A DNA stretch of 64,000 nucleotides from a candidate division Zixibacteria bacterium SM23_81 (GCA_001304015.1 LJUY01000010.1:31507-95506), one strand, 5' to 3'; positions 25,207 through 34,666 are shown, counted from the first letter of the stretch. A program made the numbers and translations. Notes: generated from the letters alone by a model not told the origin.

Positions 25207-28200
25207 ATGTCTCACCTGAAACCGAAGAGCTCGATGGCTTTTGCCACGCTGGCACTTTCAGGAATGGTCCTGTTCGCCATGGCCATCTTGTCTGGGCCTG
25301 CAGCCTCAGAGGCCAATGCTCCCGTTAACGCTCAGCCGACCACATTATCTGACGTCGGAATGGAGCTAGAAAAAATACGACTATTCCCAATTACAGGGCG
25401 ACAGAACGCTCTGGAAGAGGTGGCGCGTTCCATAAACGAGCTGATGCGTGTTGGCATCCCCTCAGAGCAACGCAGCGCGGCCTACTTCTTGTCCGGAGAA
25501 ATCCGCTATGACCTGGGCAACTACCTCCAAGCTGCTGAGGAGTTTCGAAAATCCGAGAAGGCCAGCAAACACAACTCGTTCTCTGGCGCAGCCGCAGCCG
25601 CGTCCATCATGGCCCTGGAGGCATCAGGGAGGGACGATGATGCCGCCCGGGCTTGGATGAAGTGGGAAAACAAGTACAAGAACAATCCGTTTCTTCCAGA
25701 AGTTCTCCTGGCTCGAGCATGGAACGCTCTTCGTCGAGACACCCTCGCCACAGCGACAAAAAGATTGGAACAGTTGACGTCGAGCTTTCCATGGATGGAG
25801 AAGGACCCCCGTACCATTCTGTTGATCGCCACGGTGGCCTATCTCGAGGAGCGTCCCGCGGACGCTCTCGCTGCCCTAACGGATGAAATCACCGGTGCTG
25901 CGGCAACTTATCTGCGCGCTCTGTGCTATGAAGCTGAGGGGGCGATGCTGAAGGCAGCAGCCCAATACCAGGAGGTGGTAGAGCGTTATCCCGAATCGAC
26001 GCTTCGGGACCATGCCATGCTGGCCAAGGCCAATATCTTTATGACCAGCGGTGTTTATCGGAGCGCCACAGAGGAGTTCACACTCGTGGTCGAGAAGGCC
26101 TCGCAGCCATACGTACATGCCGAAGCAGCACTGCGGAATGCAGCCTCGGTCTTTTTGGACGGCGACGCCACAGGAGGAGCTGATCTTCTCCGCGAGGTAG
26201 TGAAGAATCATGCAGGTACCGACCAGGCGGCTCGTGCACAGCTCCTCCTGGGCGAAGTGCTCTTTAGCCAATCATTATATAAGGAGGCCATCCCCGAGTT
26301 CAATCGTGTGCTGACAGATTATTTCGAGCATTCGCTCGCCGCAAGAGCCCAATACCGCGTGGGTCGATGTCTCGACGCCTTGGGACGCCAGTCCGACGCG
26401 ACCAGCACATATCAAGCTGTTGTTTCAGGTTACCCTTTGGCCCCAGAGGCGCCGGCGGCAGCATATCTCGCGGGTGTCGGTCTTTTGGAACAAGATCGTC
26501 CTCTTGCAGCTGTGCCCTATTTCCAGCTGGTGCTGGACCGCTATGCTCGCGACGACAGCACTGGAACGCTCGTTTTTGCATCGCCCGATCATCAGGAGCT
26601 CGTCGAGGCTTCGCTGTGTCTCCTGGAGCTCTCATATCACAGGGCGGGAGACCTGGGACAGCTTTCGGGCGTGCCTCATCTCATGCTTCAAAAGATGCCA
26701 CACAGTAGCTCGCCGTGGCGAGCGTATGCTCTCCTGATTGATGCCGACGCCCTGGCGGCACAGGCCCGCTATTCCGATGCCCAGGCCGTTCTGGACAATC
26801 TCATTCAAGAATTTCCCGAACACCCTGTGGGGATCTCTGCCAACCGCCTTTTGGCATGGACCTTTGCCCAGCAGGGTCGCGATGACCTGGCCATCAAAAC
26901 CGAGGAACGGATGCTGGCGCGATACGCATCCCACGGTGACATGAAAAGCCTGAGTTCGGCATACCTCAACAAAGCCCATATTCTTTTCAATAGGAAAAGC
27001 TACCAGGAGGCCGCCGCGACATATGATGAGTTTCTAGATCGATTCCCGAATAATCCGCAACACTTGCTGGCACTATATCAGGCAGGACTTTGCTACCTGC
27101 GCCTCAACCTGGCTGGTGACGCGGTGGATCGCTGGGAAGCTATTGTCGCCAAGGCGCCAGATGCGGAAATCGCGGAGCGCGCCTGGGTGCGCGCCGGAGA
27201 CTTGTATTTCCAGGCGGAGCGCTTCGAAGATGCCAAACGCTGCTACCAAGGTTTGCTCGACCATTTTACCAACAGTCGCATCACCGCCTTGGGCTTACTT
27301 CGCCTGGCACAGTGCGAGTACAACGCGAGCCGGGACCCAGAGGCTCTGGAGCTCTACTCAGTTGTAGTGGCCCGTTTCCCTGACTCGGCCGAGGCTCGCG
27401 AAGCGGAGCGGGGTATGGAGTTGGCTCTTTACCGCTTAGGGCAAAGGGAGGACGGCAGCGAAGTATTGGCCCAGCTGGTCGAGCGCTATCCCACCAGTGC
27501 CTTCGCGGCGGACGCGCAGTTCGAGATCGCCATGCGTCACTACAAGGAGAAGCATTTCCGTCAAGCAGCCGAGGAATTCCGCCGTGTTGTGAGCCAGTTT
27601 CCCGACTATTCCGCGGCTGATCGAGCCCATTTCCTTATGGCAGACGCCCACGGCCAGGTTGGCTCGGCTCAGGAAGCTCGCCTCGCCTATGAGCAGTTTC
27701 TGCTGTTCTTCCCCGAAAGCGAACTTCGCACCACGGTGCGGTTCCGTCTGGGATCACTCCGATTCGGTGAAGGTGACTACATACGTGCGGCTGTTGATTT
27801 CACAAGTGTCCTGGATGCGAATGCCTCTGAGGAACTGTCGTCGGCCTCCCTCTATAACCTGGCACTATGCCATCGCATGATGGGGGAGGCTGCTCAGGCC
27901 CAAGAGGCGCTCGAGCGTTACCGAGAGCAACATTCCACCGACGATGAACGTGCGGCTGATGTAGCTTATCAACTGGGCGAAATCCATGATTCTGCAGGTC
28001 GGACTGCACTGGCAGCGGAGGAGTTTAAGCGGGCACTTGCCTCACAGCCCTCCGCGAATCTGACCATAGAGCTCTACTATCGTCTCGGTCAGTGCCGGGA
28101 GCAACTCGGCGATCACGACGGTGCCATCAATGCCTACAAAAAGGCCGGCGCCGCAAAAGATAAAGCCGATGCTTTCCGCCTCTCCGCGGTGGCCCGTTGC

Positions 28201-28338
28201 GCAGCTCTTTACGAGGAAGAAGGCAAATTCAAAGAAGCTCTCTCTGCTTACTATTCTCTCATCCAAGATGCCGAAGATCCCGAGCTGGTATTTGCGGCTG
28301 AGCAGCGCGCTTCTCAGCTCGAGACCATTATCAAGTGA
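25207..28338 (+). CDS. Large periplasmic TPR-repeat protein
   Basis: 1043 residues, signal peptide at ~10-35 (ATLALSGMVLFAMAILSG), and then almost continuous tetratricopeptide repeats. Many carry the P-x-S/D or YP end pattern, for example AAAQYQEVVERYPES, AIPEFNRVLTDYFEHSLAARA, YQEAAATYDEFLDRFPNNPQ and EEFKRALASQPSANL, giving well over a dozen units. TPR solenoids scaffold multi-protein assemblies; YbgF/CpoB of the Tol system and GltD/GltE-type proteins of gliding machines are functional parallels. No catalytic motif is visible. It lies between the barrel and exbB genes in one operon, the position expected for a periplasmic bridge between the outer-membrane part and the inner-membrane motor. 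Confidence 0.85.
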   Translation: MSHLKPKSSMAFATLALSGMVLFAMAILSGPAASEANAPVNAQPTTLSDVGMELEKIRLFPITGRQNALEEVARSINELMRVGIPSEQRSAAYFLSGEIRYDLGNYLQAAEEFRKSEKASKHNSFSGAAAAASIMALEASGRDDDAARAWMKWENKYKNNPFLPEVLLARAWNALRRDTLATATKRLEQLTSSFPWMEKDPRTILLIATVAYLEERPADALAALTDEITGAAATYLRALCYEAEGAMLKAAAQYQEVVERYPESTLRDHAMLAKANIFMTSGVYRSATEEFTLVVEKASQPYVHAEAALRNAASVFLDGDATGGADLLREVVKNHAGTDQAARAQLLLGEVLFSQSLYKEAIPEFNRVLTDYFEHSLAARAQYRVGRCLDALGRQSDATSTYQAVVSGYPLAPEAPAAAYLAGVGLLEQDRPLAAVPYFQLVLDRYARDDSTGTLVFASPDHQELVEASLCLLELSYHRAGDLGQLSGVPHLMLQKMPHSSSPWRAYALLIDADALAAQARYSDAQAVLDNLIQEFPEHPVGISANRLLAWTFAQQGRDDLAIKTEERMLARYASHGDMKSLSSAYLNKAHILFNRKSYQEAAATYDEFLDRFPNNPQHLLALYQAGLCYLRLNLAGDAVDRWEAIVAKAPDAEIAERAWVRAGDLYFQAERFEDAKRCYQGLLDHFTNSRITALGLLRLAQCEYNASRDPEALELYSVVVARFPDSAEAREAERGMELALYRLGQREDGSEVLAQLVERYPTSAFAADAQFEIAMRHYKEKHFRQAAEEFRRVVSQFPDYSAADRAHFLMADAHGQVGSAQEARLAYEQFLLFFPESELRTTVRFRLGSLRFGEGDYIRAAVDFTSVLDANASEELSSASLYNLALCHRMMGEAAQAQEALERYREQHSTDDERAADVAYQLGEIHDSAGRTALAAEEFKRALASQPSANLTIELYYRLGQCREQLGDHDGAINAYKKAGAAKDKADAFRLSAVARCAALYEEEGKFKEALSAYYSLIQDAEDPELVFAAEQRASQLETIIK

Positions 28339-28371
28339 TACACAGGAAAGTCAACCAGAAGGAGAATGAAA

Positions 28372-29070
28372 ATGTTTTCAGACTTCAATTGGATGGACGC
28401 GATCTTTAATAGCCCCATCTTCCTGGTCTTGGTGGTCTGCAGCGTCGTTACTTTAGGGATTGCCATTGAACGAGCCTACTATTTTTGGAAGCGACGTGGC
28501 AATCCAGACGAGACGCTCACGCTGGCGCTGAAGAAACTACGCACGGGAAAAATAAAAGAGGCCTCTTGGACCTGCGAGAACAGTCCCCATCCAATGGGAC
28601 CGGTGGCAAGCCAGGTTTTCCAGAGCGAGAACCCCCAGGGAGAATCGTTTGAGGAGCGTCTCCATATCACTTTGAGCCAGCAGAAGATCTTGCTTGAGCG
28701 CAATCTTGGCTTTCTGGGAACAATGGCAGCTATTGCGCCTCTTATTGGACTCCTGGGAACGGTATGGGGCATCATGCGCGCTTTCCACGACATGGCCCTG
28801 ACTGGGTCGGCTGCGCCAGCGATAGTGGCTGCAGGTGTAGCGGAAGCGCTCATGACCACGGCCGCCGGCCTGATTATCGCCGTGCCCGCCCTGATTCTTT
28901 ACAACCACTTATCCCGCCGCATGAATGTAATGCTCACAGTGGCCGAGAACCACGCCCGTAGCCTTCGCATGGCTCTGATTGAGGCGATGACAAACGAAGC
29001 TCCCCAACCTAAGATCAGCGACTCTCGAGTAGACGTGCGTCCTCTGGAGCCGGTGGGCACGGAAGGTTGA
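28372..29070 (+). CDS. exbB: ExbB/TolQ-family proton-channel protein
   Basis: 232 residues. First membrane helix near residues 14-34 (PIFLVLVVCSVVTLGIAIERA), then the cytoplasmic loop, and the conserved MotA/TolQ/ExbB core: LGFLGTMAAIAPLIGLLGTVWGIMRAF and GVAEALMTTAAGLIIAVPALILYNHL, the two helices that line the proton path. Start chosen at 28372, where GGAG is seven bases upstream; an ATG two codons earlier is too close to that site. The protein would form the pentameric motor with the two ExbD proteins that follow and drive the TonB protein encoded after them. Confidence 0.93.
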   Translation: MFSDFNWMDAIFNSPIFLVLVVCSVVTLGIAIERAYYFWKRRGNPDETLTLALKKLRTGKIKEASWTCENSPHPMGPVASQVFQSENPQGESFEERLHITLSQQKILLERNLGFLGTMAAIAPLIGLLGTVWGIMRAFHDMALTGSAAPAIVAAGVAEALMTTAAGLIIAVPALILYNHLSRRMNVMLTVAENHARSLRMALIEAMTNEAPQPKISDSRVDVRPLEPVGTEG

Positions 29071-29108
29071 CGGGAGAAATCAGAAGGCACGCTGACGAGG
29101 TGCGCATC

Positions 29109-29519
29109 ATGTTCCACAAAAAGGTACACCAAAACGAACAAGGGGAGCGTGAGATCAACATGACCCCCCTTATCGACGTTTCTCTGGTGCTGGTGGTGAT
29201 GCTCCTGCTGGCAACGCCCCTCACCTTCGAATCAAGCATCGCCGTGAACAAGTCTGCTACCAGCGCCCAAACGGCCGATAGCGTGAGTAATGAGAAACGC
29301 ATTGAACTACGTGTGGTCTCGGAGGAGAAGGTACAGGTTAATCGCAACCTTGTGAATCGTGAGGTCTTAGTGGAAACGCTGCAGCCTCTCCTAGAGGCTA
29401 GCTCACCTGCTCTAGTGGTGGTGGCGTGTGCAGATAACGTCTCCCATAGAGCTTTCGTGGATGTCCTCGACAAGGCCAAATTATGCGGCGCAACAGAGAT
29501 CGCCGTGATGGGGAGGTAG
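29109..29519 (+). CDS. exbD: ExbD/TolR-family protein 1
   Basis: 136 residues. Single N-terminal helix with the diagnostic proton-carrying aspartate: REINMTPLIDVSLVLVVMLL, the Asp of PLIDV, followed by a periplasmic TolR-like domain (KRIELRVVSEEKVQVNRN... VVVACADNVSHRAFVDVLDKAK). The ATG at 29109 is preferred (GAGGTG eight bases upstream); an earlier TTG at 29067 overlapping exbB has no spacing for a ribosome site. It is one of two consecutive ExbD genes, so the motor may hold a heterodimeric ExbD core, as described for MotAB-like and gliding motors with two TolR homologs. Confidence 0.92.
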   Translation: MFHKKVHQNEQGEREINMTPLIDVSLVLVVMLLLATPLTFESSIAVNKSATSAQTADSVSNEKRIELRVVSEEKVQVNRNLVNREVLVETLQPLLEASSPALVVVACADNVSHRAFVDVLDKAKLCGATEIAVMGR

Positions 29520-29520
29520 C

Positions 29521-29946
29521 ATGCGACTCTTCACCGTAACCCCCAATTCCAATATCCCGAAGATTAACGTCGCGCCTATTATCGACGTGGCGCTTGTTCT
29601 GGTCATTATCCTGCTCATCACAGCGCCGATGCTTTCGGTGACAGATATGGGCGTCAGCTTGCCCCAGGCGCAAACGCGCGGCGTAGAAGACGCGGTCCGA
29701 TTGAGCATCACGCTGAGCAAGACTGGAGAGATGGCTATCAATGAGCAACCCATCGCGCCTGACGACTTAACCAGTATTCTCTGCTCATGCCTTTCTAAAC
29801 AAAACAACGAGAACATGCTGGTTGTGGTACGTGCCGACGAGGACGTCTCTTATCAGGCCGTACGCAAAATCCTCCGGGCAGCACGGGCTGCAGGAGCAAA
29901 GCGCCTCGCCATAGCGACGCGCCAGAGTGGGAGAGAAAACCGATGA
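29521..29946 (+). CDS. exbD: ExbD/TolR-family protein 2
   Basis: 141 residues. Helix KINVAPIIDVALVLVIILLI contains the conserved Asp in the IIDV motif; the periplasmic part has the TolR-like beta-alpha pattern (LSITLSKTGEMAINEQPI... LVVVRADEDVSYQAVRKILRAARAAG). GGGGAGGTAGC immediately precedes the ATG, one base after the first ExbD's stop. It diverges from ExbD 1 outside the motor helix, so it is not a recent duplication; two distinct ExbD types are the more likely reading. The tonB gene overlaps its stop codon. Confidence 0.92.
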   Translation: MRLFTVTPNSNIPKINVAPIIDVALVLVIILLITAPMLSVTDMGVSLPQAQTRGVEDAVRLSITLSKTGEMAINEQPIAPDDLTSILCSCLSKQNNENMLVVVRADEDVSYQAVRKILRAARAAGAKRLAIATRQSGRENR

Positions 29947-30887
29947 ATACATCCACCATGAGCCTTGAACTGACCGCCATCCGGTCACATACCCGCAAGG
30001 GCATGGGAGCTAGCTTCCTGGTTCACATCCTTTTCTTCGTGTGGCTCATTCTGTACAGGAATTTGGTTCCCGCACCGCCCGGGATTATCGAAATCACCTG
30101 GATCGAATCAGTGGAGGCTGAACCTGTCGCGGCGCCAATCACTGCCGCAGCGATCATAACGGAAACCAATCAGAAATTGGTAGATTGGAGACCTTCGTCC
30201 CAACAATCTCAGGTTCATTTTCCTCGGGAAACGCCCCAGGCTGATGTGGCACTTCGCCCGCAAAATAAGGAAGCAATAGAGGATAAGCTAAGCGAACGAT
30301 TAGCTTCACTGCAGAGAAATGCCACCGAAAAGCATACTTATGTGGCTGCGCCGATAACATCCAGCCCCATAGCGAGTTCACCTTTAGCGAACATTCCCAC
30401 CAAGGGGAGTACAACTCACGGATCGATTGAGCTCGCCCGCCAGCCAGTCACTGATTACCAACCCATCGAGCTCCGCTACGCCGAGTCGAAACTTCCCAGG
30501 CCGACCATGGCCATGGTCAAGAACCCAGCGCCCTCAATCACCCCGGCATCGGAAAAAAAGACGGACTACGTGGCGAGGCGCACTCTTGCGGGAGCATCCC
30601 TAGTTGGGCCTGTCGTCGACAGACCGTTAGTCTCGTATAACACCCCTAGGTATCCTGAATGGGCCAAGCGAGAAGCCATAGAGGCCTCGGTAACACTTTA
30701 CTTTGTAGTTCTCCCCGACGGGCGGGTGAAGGAGAACGTCTTGATTCAGAAAACCTCTGCCTTTGAGGACTTCGACCGTAATGCAACTTCCGCGCTCCTC
30801 ACCTGGCGTTTCGAGCCCCTGCAGGGGGACGCTACCGGTGAACAGTGGGGTTTGATCACTTTTCACTACAAGCTGAGCGATGCGTAA
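29943..30887 (+). CDS. tonB: TonB-family protein
   Basis: 314 residues. One N-terminal membrane helix (GASFLVHILFFVWLILY, with the His seen in TonB helices), a long ~190-residue periplasmic linker with many Pro/Ala/Thr residues but without the classical EP/KP repeats, and a C-terminal TonB domain from ~residue 225: NTPRYPEWAKREAIEASVTL, VVLPDGRVKENVLIQKTSA and ALLTWRFEPL. ATG overlaps the stop of exbD 2. It would carry motor energy across the periplasm. No TonB-dependent receptor gene is in the operon, so its target is either elsewhere or a partner encoded here (TPR protein or barrel). Confidence 0.9.
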   Translation: MNTSTMSLELTAIRSHTRKGMGASFLVHILFFVWLILYRNLVPAPPGIIEITWIESVEAEPVAAPITAAAIITETNQKLVDWRPSSQQSQVHFPRETPQADVALRPQNKEAIEDKLSERLASLQRNATEKHTYVAAPITSSPIASSPLANIPTKGSTTHGSIELARQPVTDYQPIELRYAESKLPRPTMAMVKNPAPSITPASEKKTDYVARRTLAGASLVGPVVDRPLVSYNTPRYPEWAKREAIEASVTLYFVVLPDGRVKENVLIQKTSAFEDFDRNATSALLTWRFEPLQGDATGEQWGLITFHYKLSDA

Positions 30888-30919
30888 GTTTGCTAACTGA
30901 CAATAAGAAGGAATTAGCC

Positions 30920-31882
30920 ATGTTTTTTACCGTTTCTCGCCACACTTGTTCCGTTTGCACGGCTGCTTTAACGGGGATAGTGCTGCTGTTCTCGTCTACC
31001 TGGGCTGCTGACGACATGGTCTCGCCCGACAGCGGCATGATATTGCGGGGAGGTGAGCAAGGCACCGTGTTTAAGAGCCTGACGGTGGAGGGTGAAGATC
31101 AAATTAGGATCGAGTTCAGCCGCCCCTCACTCGATCTCGAATTGGATCCCAAGTTGGCTCCAGGTCTCGAGTGGGAGAGCACTCACGAACTTCTCGATCA
31201 CTATGGGCTCGACCTCGTCTCGCCACTGCTTAAAAAATCCGCCTACGAACGCTGCCCCTATCTCCCTCGTCCCTGGCTAAACCAGTTCGCCTCCGGCGAT
31301 ATAGTCCACTTTCGCCCCGCTGTGGAAGGCGTCGACCGTTGGGAATTGACCGTTGCCAATTCTCAGGGGCACAGTGTCGCCATCTTTAAGGGAAAAGGAA
31401 AACCTCCCAAAGAAATCGGTTGGGACGGCCGTTCGCTGGACGGAGCTCTAGTACCACCAGGACTTACCTATTCGTATGTCCTGGAGGCATTTGATCGTGC
31501 TGGGAATAAGCGCAACTTCGTGGGTGAGGGTTTCGAGCTGCCTTCGTACCGGCGAGAGACTCCAGATGGCTTTGCTTTACTGCTCTCGGGCCGCGAACTT
31601 TCGAGGTCAGCATCCCTCAGTCATAACGACAGCGAAGCGCTGCCAGCACCCATCCTCCTGGAGGCCGCAAGCTGGATAAACCTGTTCAGCCGACCGGATC
31701 ACTTGATCCGCGTGGAGGTGACTGCGCGCACCTACGACCAAGCCAACGCCCTGTCTCAAAAGGTTGTGGATACCCTTAAGCCCTTATTATTGGGGGACCC
31801 AATCCGCATCCAAGATTACACAAACGTGCAGCCCGATGCTCCGGACCAGGGAACAGTGTCGATCACCGTTTCTCGCTCATGA
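30920..31882 (+). CDS. Exported protein with FlgD-like module and OmpA-like C-terminal region
   Basis: 320 residues from ATG 30920 (AAGGAA site). Signal peptide near 10-30 (AALTGIVLLFSSTWAADD). A middle section repeats the FlgD-Ig pattern (VAIFKGKGKPPKEIGWDGRSLDGALVPPG) seen in the PorV-like protein of the same operon. The last ~75 residues (LIRVEVTARTYDQANALSQK, VVDTLKPLLL) resemble the second half of an OmpA/Pal peptidoglycan-binding domain, though without the clear NxxLSxxRA motif. It closes the operon and is followed by a strong terminator. A likely job is holding the machine to the wall or the outer membrane; this is inference from domain resemblance. Confidence 0.65.
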   Translation: MFFTVSRHTCSVCTAALTGIVLLFSSTWAADDMVSPDSGMILRGGEQGTVFKSLTVEGEDQIRIEFSRPSLDLELDPKLAPGLEWESTHELLDHYGLDLVSPLLKKSAYERCPYLPRPWLNQFASGDIVHFRPAVEGVDRWELTVANSQGHSVAIFKGKGKPPKEIGWDGRSLDGALVPPGLTYSYVLEAFDRAGNKRNFVGEGFELPSYRRETPDGFALLLSGRELSRSASLSHNDSEALPAPILLEAASWINLFSRPDHLIRVEVTARTYDQANALSQKVVDTLKPLLLGDPIRIQDYTNVQPDAPDQGTVSITVSRS

Positions 31883-32004
31883 GCGAAGAATGCCCTGTTT
31901 TGGATGTCGTATTTTCGAACTCTACCTGGAAGCACATAAAGCTCATTCCTCATTGCCGTAGACCATCTGAAATAATCGCTGTCGCCAATAGTGCTTGTCA
32001 AAAA

Positions 32005-32040
32005 GAAAAGGCTGTCTTTCCACAGAAAGACGGCCTTTTC
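32005..32040 (+). terminator. Terminator of the envelope operon
   Basis: A 16-bp stem, GAAAAGGCTGTCTTTC against GAAAGACGGCCTTTTC with one G-U, and a CACA loop. Its 3' arm contains the T4 run. It ends the + strand operon 120 bases after the last stop. Confidence 0.75.
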
Positions 32041-32509
32041 GATATCTGGCCCCCCAGGTTGGACCATAGATAGACTTTCGAGGTGGTGTTTGAATACCCA
32101 AGCGTTGATAAAAGGCGTAAGGCCCTCAAGTCAAGCCGTTCAAGCTCTATTGCAATCACAACATCCTGGCCGAGGAGTGGCGAAGGATGATTAACAATGG
32201 GATTTCTCTTATCCTGCCTGTCTGGCCCGGAAGTCAGGCTTTCCCCACTCCCGGGCGATTTAAATCCTGCGGCTTCTCACGTTCAACTAGGATGTTTTAA
32301 AACCCTGGCGCATTCGGAAAGCCCTCACTTAGGACATTATCAACCAACGGAATTCAGGTCTCTTGTCAACCCCCAGCGAAAAAACAGAATTTGCATGAAT
32401 TTATAGAAAGGGAAAACGTTATAAAAGCTCCTTTATACGAAGCTATAACCTAGATTTTCTTGACTCGCCTTTATTCTGGTAAAGATGAGACCATGGAATT
32501 CCCTTCATC
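32041..32509. other. Intergenic region, no gene seen
   Basis: About 470 bases between the + strand operon terminator and the converging secreted-protein gene. Short open frames occur on both strands but none has a ribosome site or recognisable product. Confidence 0.5.
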
Positions 32510-34480
32510 TCATTGCCCCGGTGGGAACGGATTGATGATTAGGTAATGCACTTGAATATCGCCCGGGGGAGGAAATGGTGGGGTCACACAGGTGACCCGG
32601 ATGCTGGCAACCCCAGTACCTTTAGCGACCACCTGAGCGAACATGGGCTCAGTAGCCTCAACGGTTAAAAGGATGATGCTGTCCTGAACGATGAGAGGAT
32701 TCATGAGTGTCGTTAGAGTCCAATAGTAATATATGTGGCAGTGGGGGTCATGCTCGCATCCGCAGGTGCAGGTCACTATGACCCACTCGTTTGTTTGCGA
32801 TGTCCATGAGGGCGTAAACACTAACGTACCAGCGGGTCTATTTGGTCCGCTGACCGTGACAGCTCCGTCTCGGATTTCCAGCGCGGCTGCCCGGGGATCT
32901 CCGAGCGCGTTGACGCCGTCCCCAATAGCTTGGACTCCAGCTTTGGAAGAATCGTCCAAATCCGCCTCCCCAATTACCCCATAGCTGATGTCCGAGTAGC
33001 CATAGACGCCGGCGCTATCGAGAAGATCAGGATATTGTAGCTGCCTGCCTACGGTCCCAACGACACCCATTTTGTAGATGCTCTCGCCCCAAACTCCCAC
33101 ATACTCAGCAGCTTGCCCTAAAACACCCACTTGTTCTTTGATGATGGCGGGCGTGAGCGGAAAGTGGGCCGGTGGCCAACCTCCCTCATAGGTAATGCCA
33201 CGGACGCCTGCAGTGGTAAAACCAGGTTCATCACCCGGTATGCCGACAACACCATGTCCTTTCATGCCACCAATGCCAAGAACGCCTGTCGCGGAATTCT
33301 CGTCAGGAGTCCCAACGACGGCGAAGTTATCCGCATCATCATAGTAAGCCATCTTGGGGCTACCATGAACCCCTCCTTTAATATCGGTGAGGATATTGAA
33401 GGTCTGGGCTCTTTGGGTTTTCCCATGCACACCGTCGTTATGTTGGCTCTCGCCATAGACACCGAAACCGGTGCCAGCCGTCCACGAGTCAATCCCATTA
33501 AGGGCATTTGCTGGATTGTATAAACTGACAAAGATGCCGTGACCTAATGGTCCCACATTGGCAACACCTATGCCGTTATCACTGGAACTTATGATGTCAA
33601 CATTAATGTTGCCCCTGGTAACTTCTACTTTCGACCCAGAAACAGGTGATGTAAGCCCAATGCCAATATCATCGCCAACATTGGAAGCATACATAAAGCC
33701 AGTGCTGGCTCCTGACCAGTCGCCGTCTCCGACACCGCCTGGAGGCTGCCAAGTTCCCACACCAGTTGCGTCTGAAGTTAACACATAACTGGCAGTTGCA
33801 CCCATGGGCATTTTGAACCCGGTCATCTGGGCTGTGCCCGCAACCTCGAGCTTCTCAGCCGGACTCAGCGTCCCAATGCCGACGTTGCCTGTTGTGTCGT
33901 CGATATATACTCTGGTCATTCCAACCGTCTGCAGTTGTAATGGACTGTTACTGGAAACGCGGTTGGCAAATAATGTACTATCGATTTTGGCACTCCCGAC
34001 CACATGCAGCTTCTCCGCTGGACTTGCCGTTCCGATGCCAACACTGTCCGTTACCGTTGTGAGCCTCACCACCGTCCCATCGTCAGTCCAGCCACCACTG
34101 GATTGAGCATCAGCCGCCTTAAATGCATACCCCACACTGGCAATCCGCTCTCGGGGCTGCAGCTCCGCATCGGTGCCCACCCGGACCCCCAACCAGAGGG
34201 AGGGATCATCGAAGGTCGTGTCCGGGATGCTGTTCACCTTTCCCAGCAAGACGTTGAATAGACCACTGCTCACCACCACCCCCGACTGAGTTTCTGTCCA
34301 TACTTGAGTTCCTCCCGTTGAATCACTATAGATGGAGAAGGTCATGGAAACGGTCGTGTCCAATGCCACGCCGTTCGTGTCGGTAAGCGTGCCCTGGTAG
34401 TTGATCAGACCGGGCACATCGGCCATCGCTGCTGTCGATAACAGGACTATCGACAGCACCATTAAAGTGGTCGCTCTCAT
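32510..34480 (-). CDS. Secreted beta-rich adhesin/fibre-like protein (paralog B)
   Basis: 656 residues. Signal peptide MRATTLMVLSIVLLSTAAMA, then an N-terminal domain shared with the 34.9 kb protein: DVPGLINYQGTLTD, TMTFSIY-type strands, SGLFNVLLG and PRERIASVGYAFKAADA. A phage-tail-fibre-like section follows with repeated VGIGT(A/L)SPAEKL motifs, then a long Gly-rich part with short repeats (GVxGxx) typical of beta-helical fibres, and a unique tail with CTCGCEHDPHCHIYYYW. GGAGG precedes the ATG. No membrane anchor is visible. A trimeric fibre exposed on the surface is a reasonable guess; no enzyme motif is seen. Confidence 0.7.
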   Translation of the reverse strand: MRATTLMVLSIVLLSTAAMADVPGLINYQGTLTDTNGVALDTTVSMTFSIYSDSTGGTQVWTETQSGVVVSSGLFNVLLGKVNSIPDTTFDDPSLWLGVRVGTDAELQPRERIASVGYAFKAADAQSSGGWTDDGTVVRLTTVTDSVGIGTASPAEKLHVVGSAKIDSTLFANRVSSNSPLQLQTVGMTRVYIDDTTGNVGIGTLSPAEKLEVAGTAQMTGFKMPMGATASYVLTSDATGVGTWQPPGGVGDGDWSGASTGFMYASNVGDDIGIGLTSPVSGSKVEVTRGNINVDIISSSDNGIGVANVGPLGHGIFVSLYNPANALNGIDSWTAGTGFGVYGESQHNDGVHGKTQRAQTFNILTDIKGGVHGSPKMAYYDDADNFAVVGTPDENSATGVLGIGGMKGHGVVGIPGDEPGFTTAGVRGITYEGGWPPAHFPLTPAIIKEQVGVLGQAAEYVGVWGESIYKMGVVGTVGRQLQYPDLLDSAGVYGYSDISYGVIGEADLDDSSKAGVQAIGDGVNALGDPRAAALEIRDGAVTVSGPNRPAGTLVFTPSWTSQTNEWVIVTCTCGCEHDPHCHIYYYWTLTTLMNPLIVQDSIILLTVEATEPMFAQVVAKGTGVASIRVTCVTPPFPPPGDIQVHYLIINPFPPGQ

Positions 34481-34585
34481 GGCGCACCTCCTTTAAAGGT
34501 GAAAGAGTTAGAAGAGATGGTGGTTAAAAGTAATGAGGTTTATTAGGGTTTCTTTGACAAAATTTTATGCACAACTTCCAAAACC

Positions 34586-34614
34586 ATTTTAGCACGGACA
34601 GTCGTTTCTGTCAA
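34586..34614 (-). promoter_or_regulatory. Promoter of paralog B
   Basis: TTGACA (34609-34614), 17 bases, TAAAAT (34586-34591). A ~100-base leader follows. The same bases (TTGACAGAAA...TAAAAT) occur upstream of paralog A. Confidence 0.82.
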
Positions 34615-34666
34615 GAAAAAAGTTGCGAAATTTGTGCTTGGGGCCAGACCAAAGAAATCACTGAAA

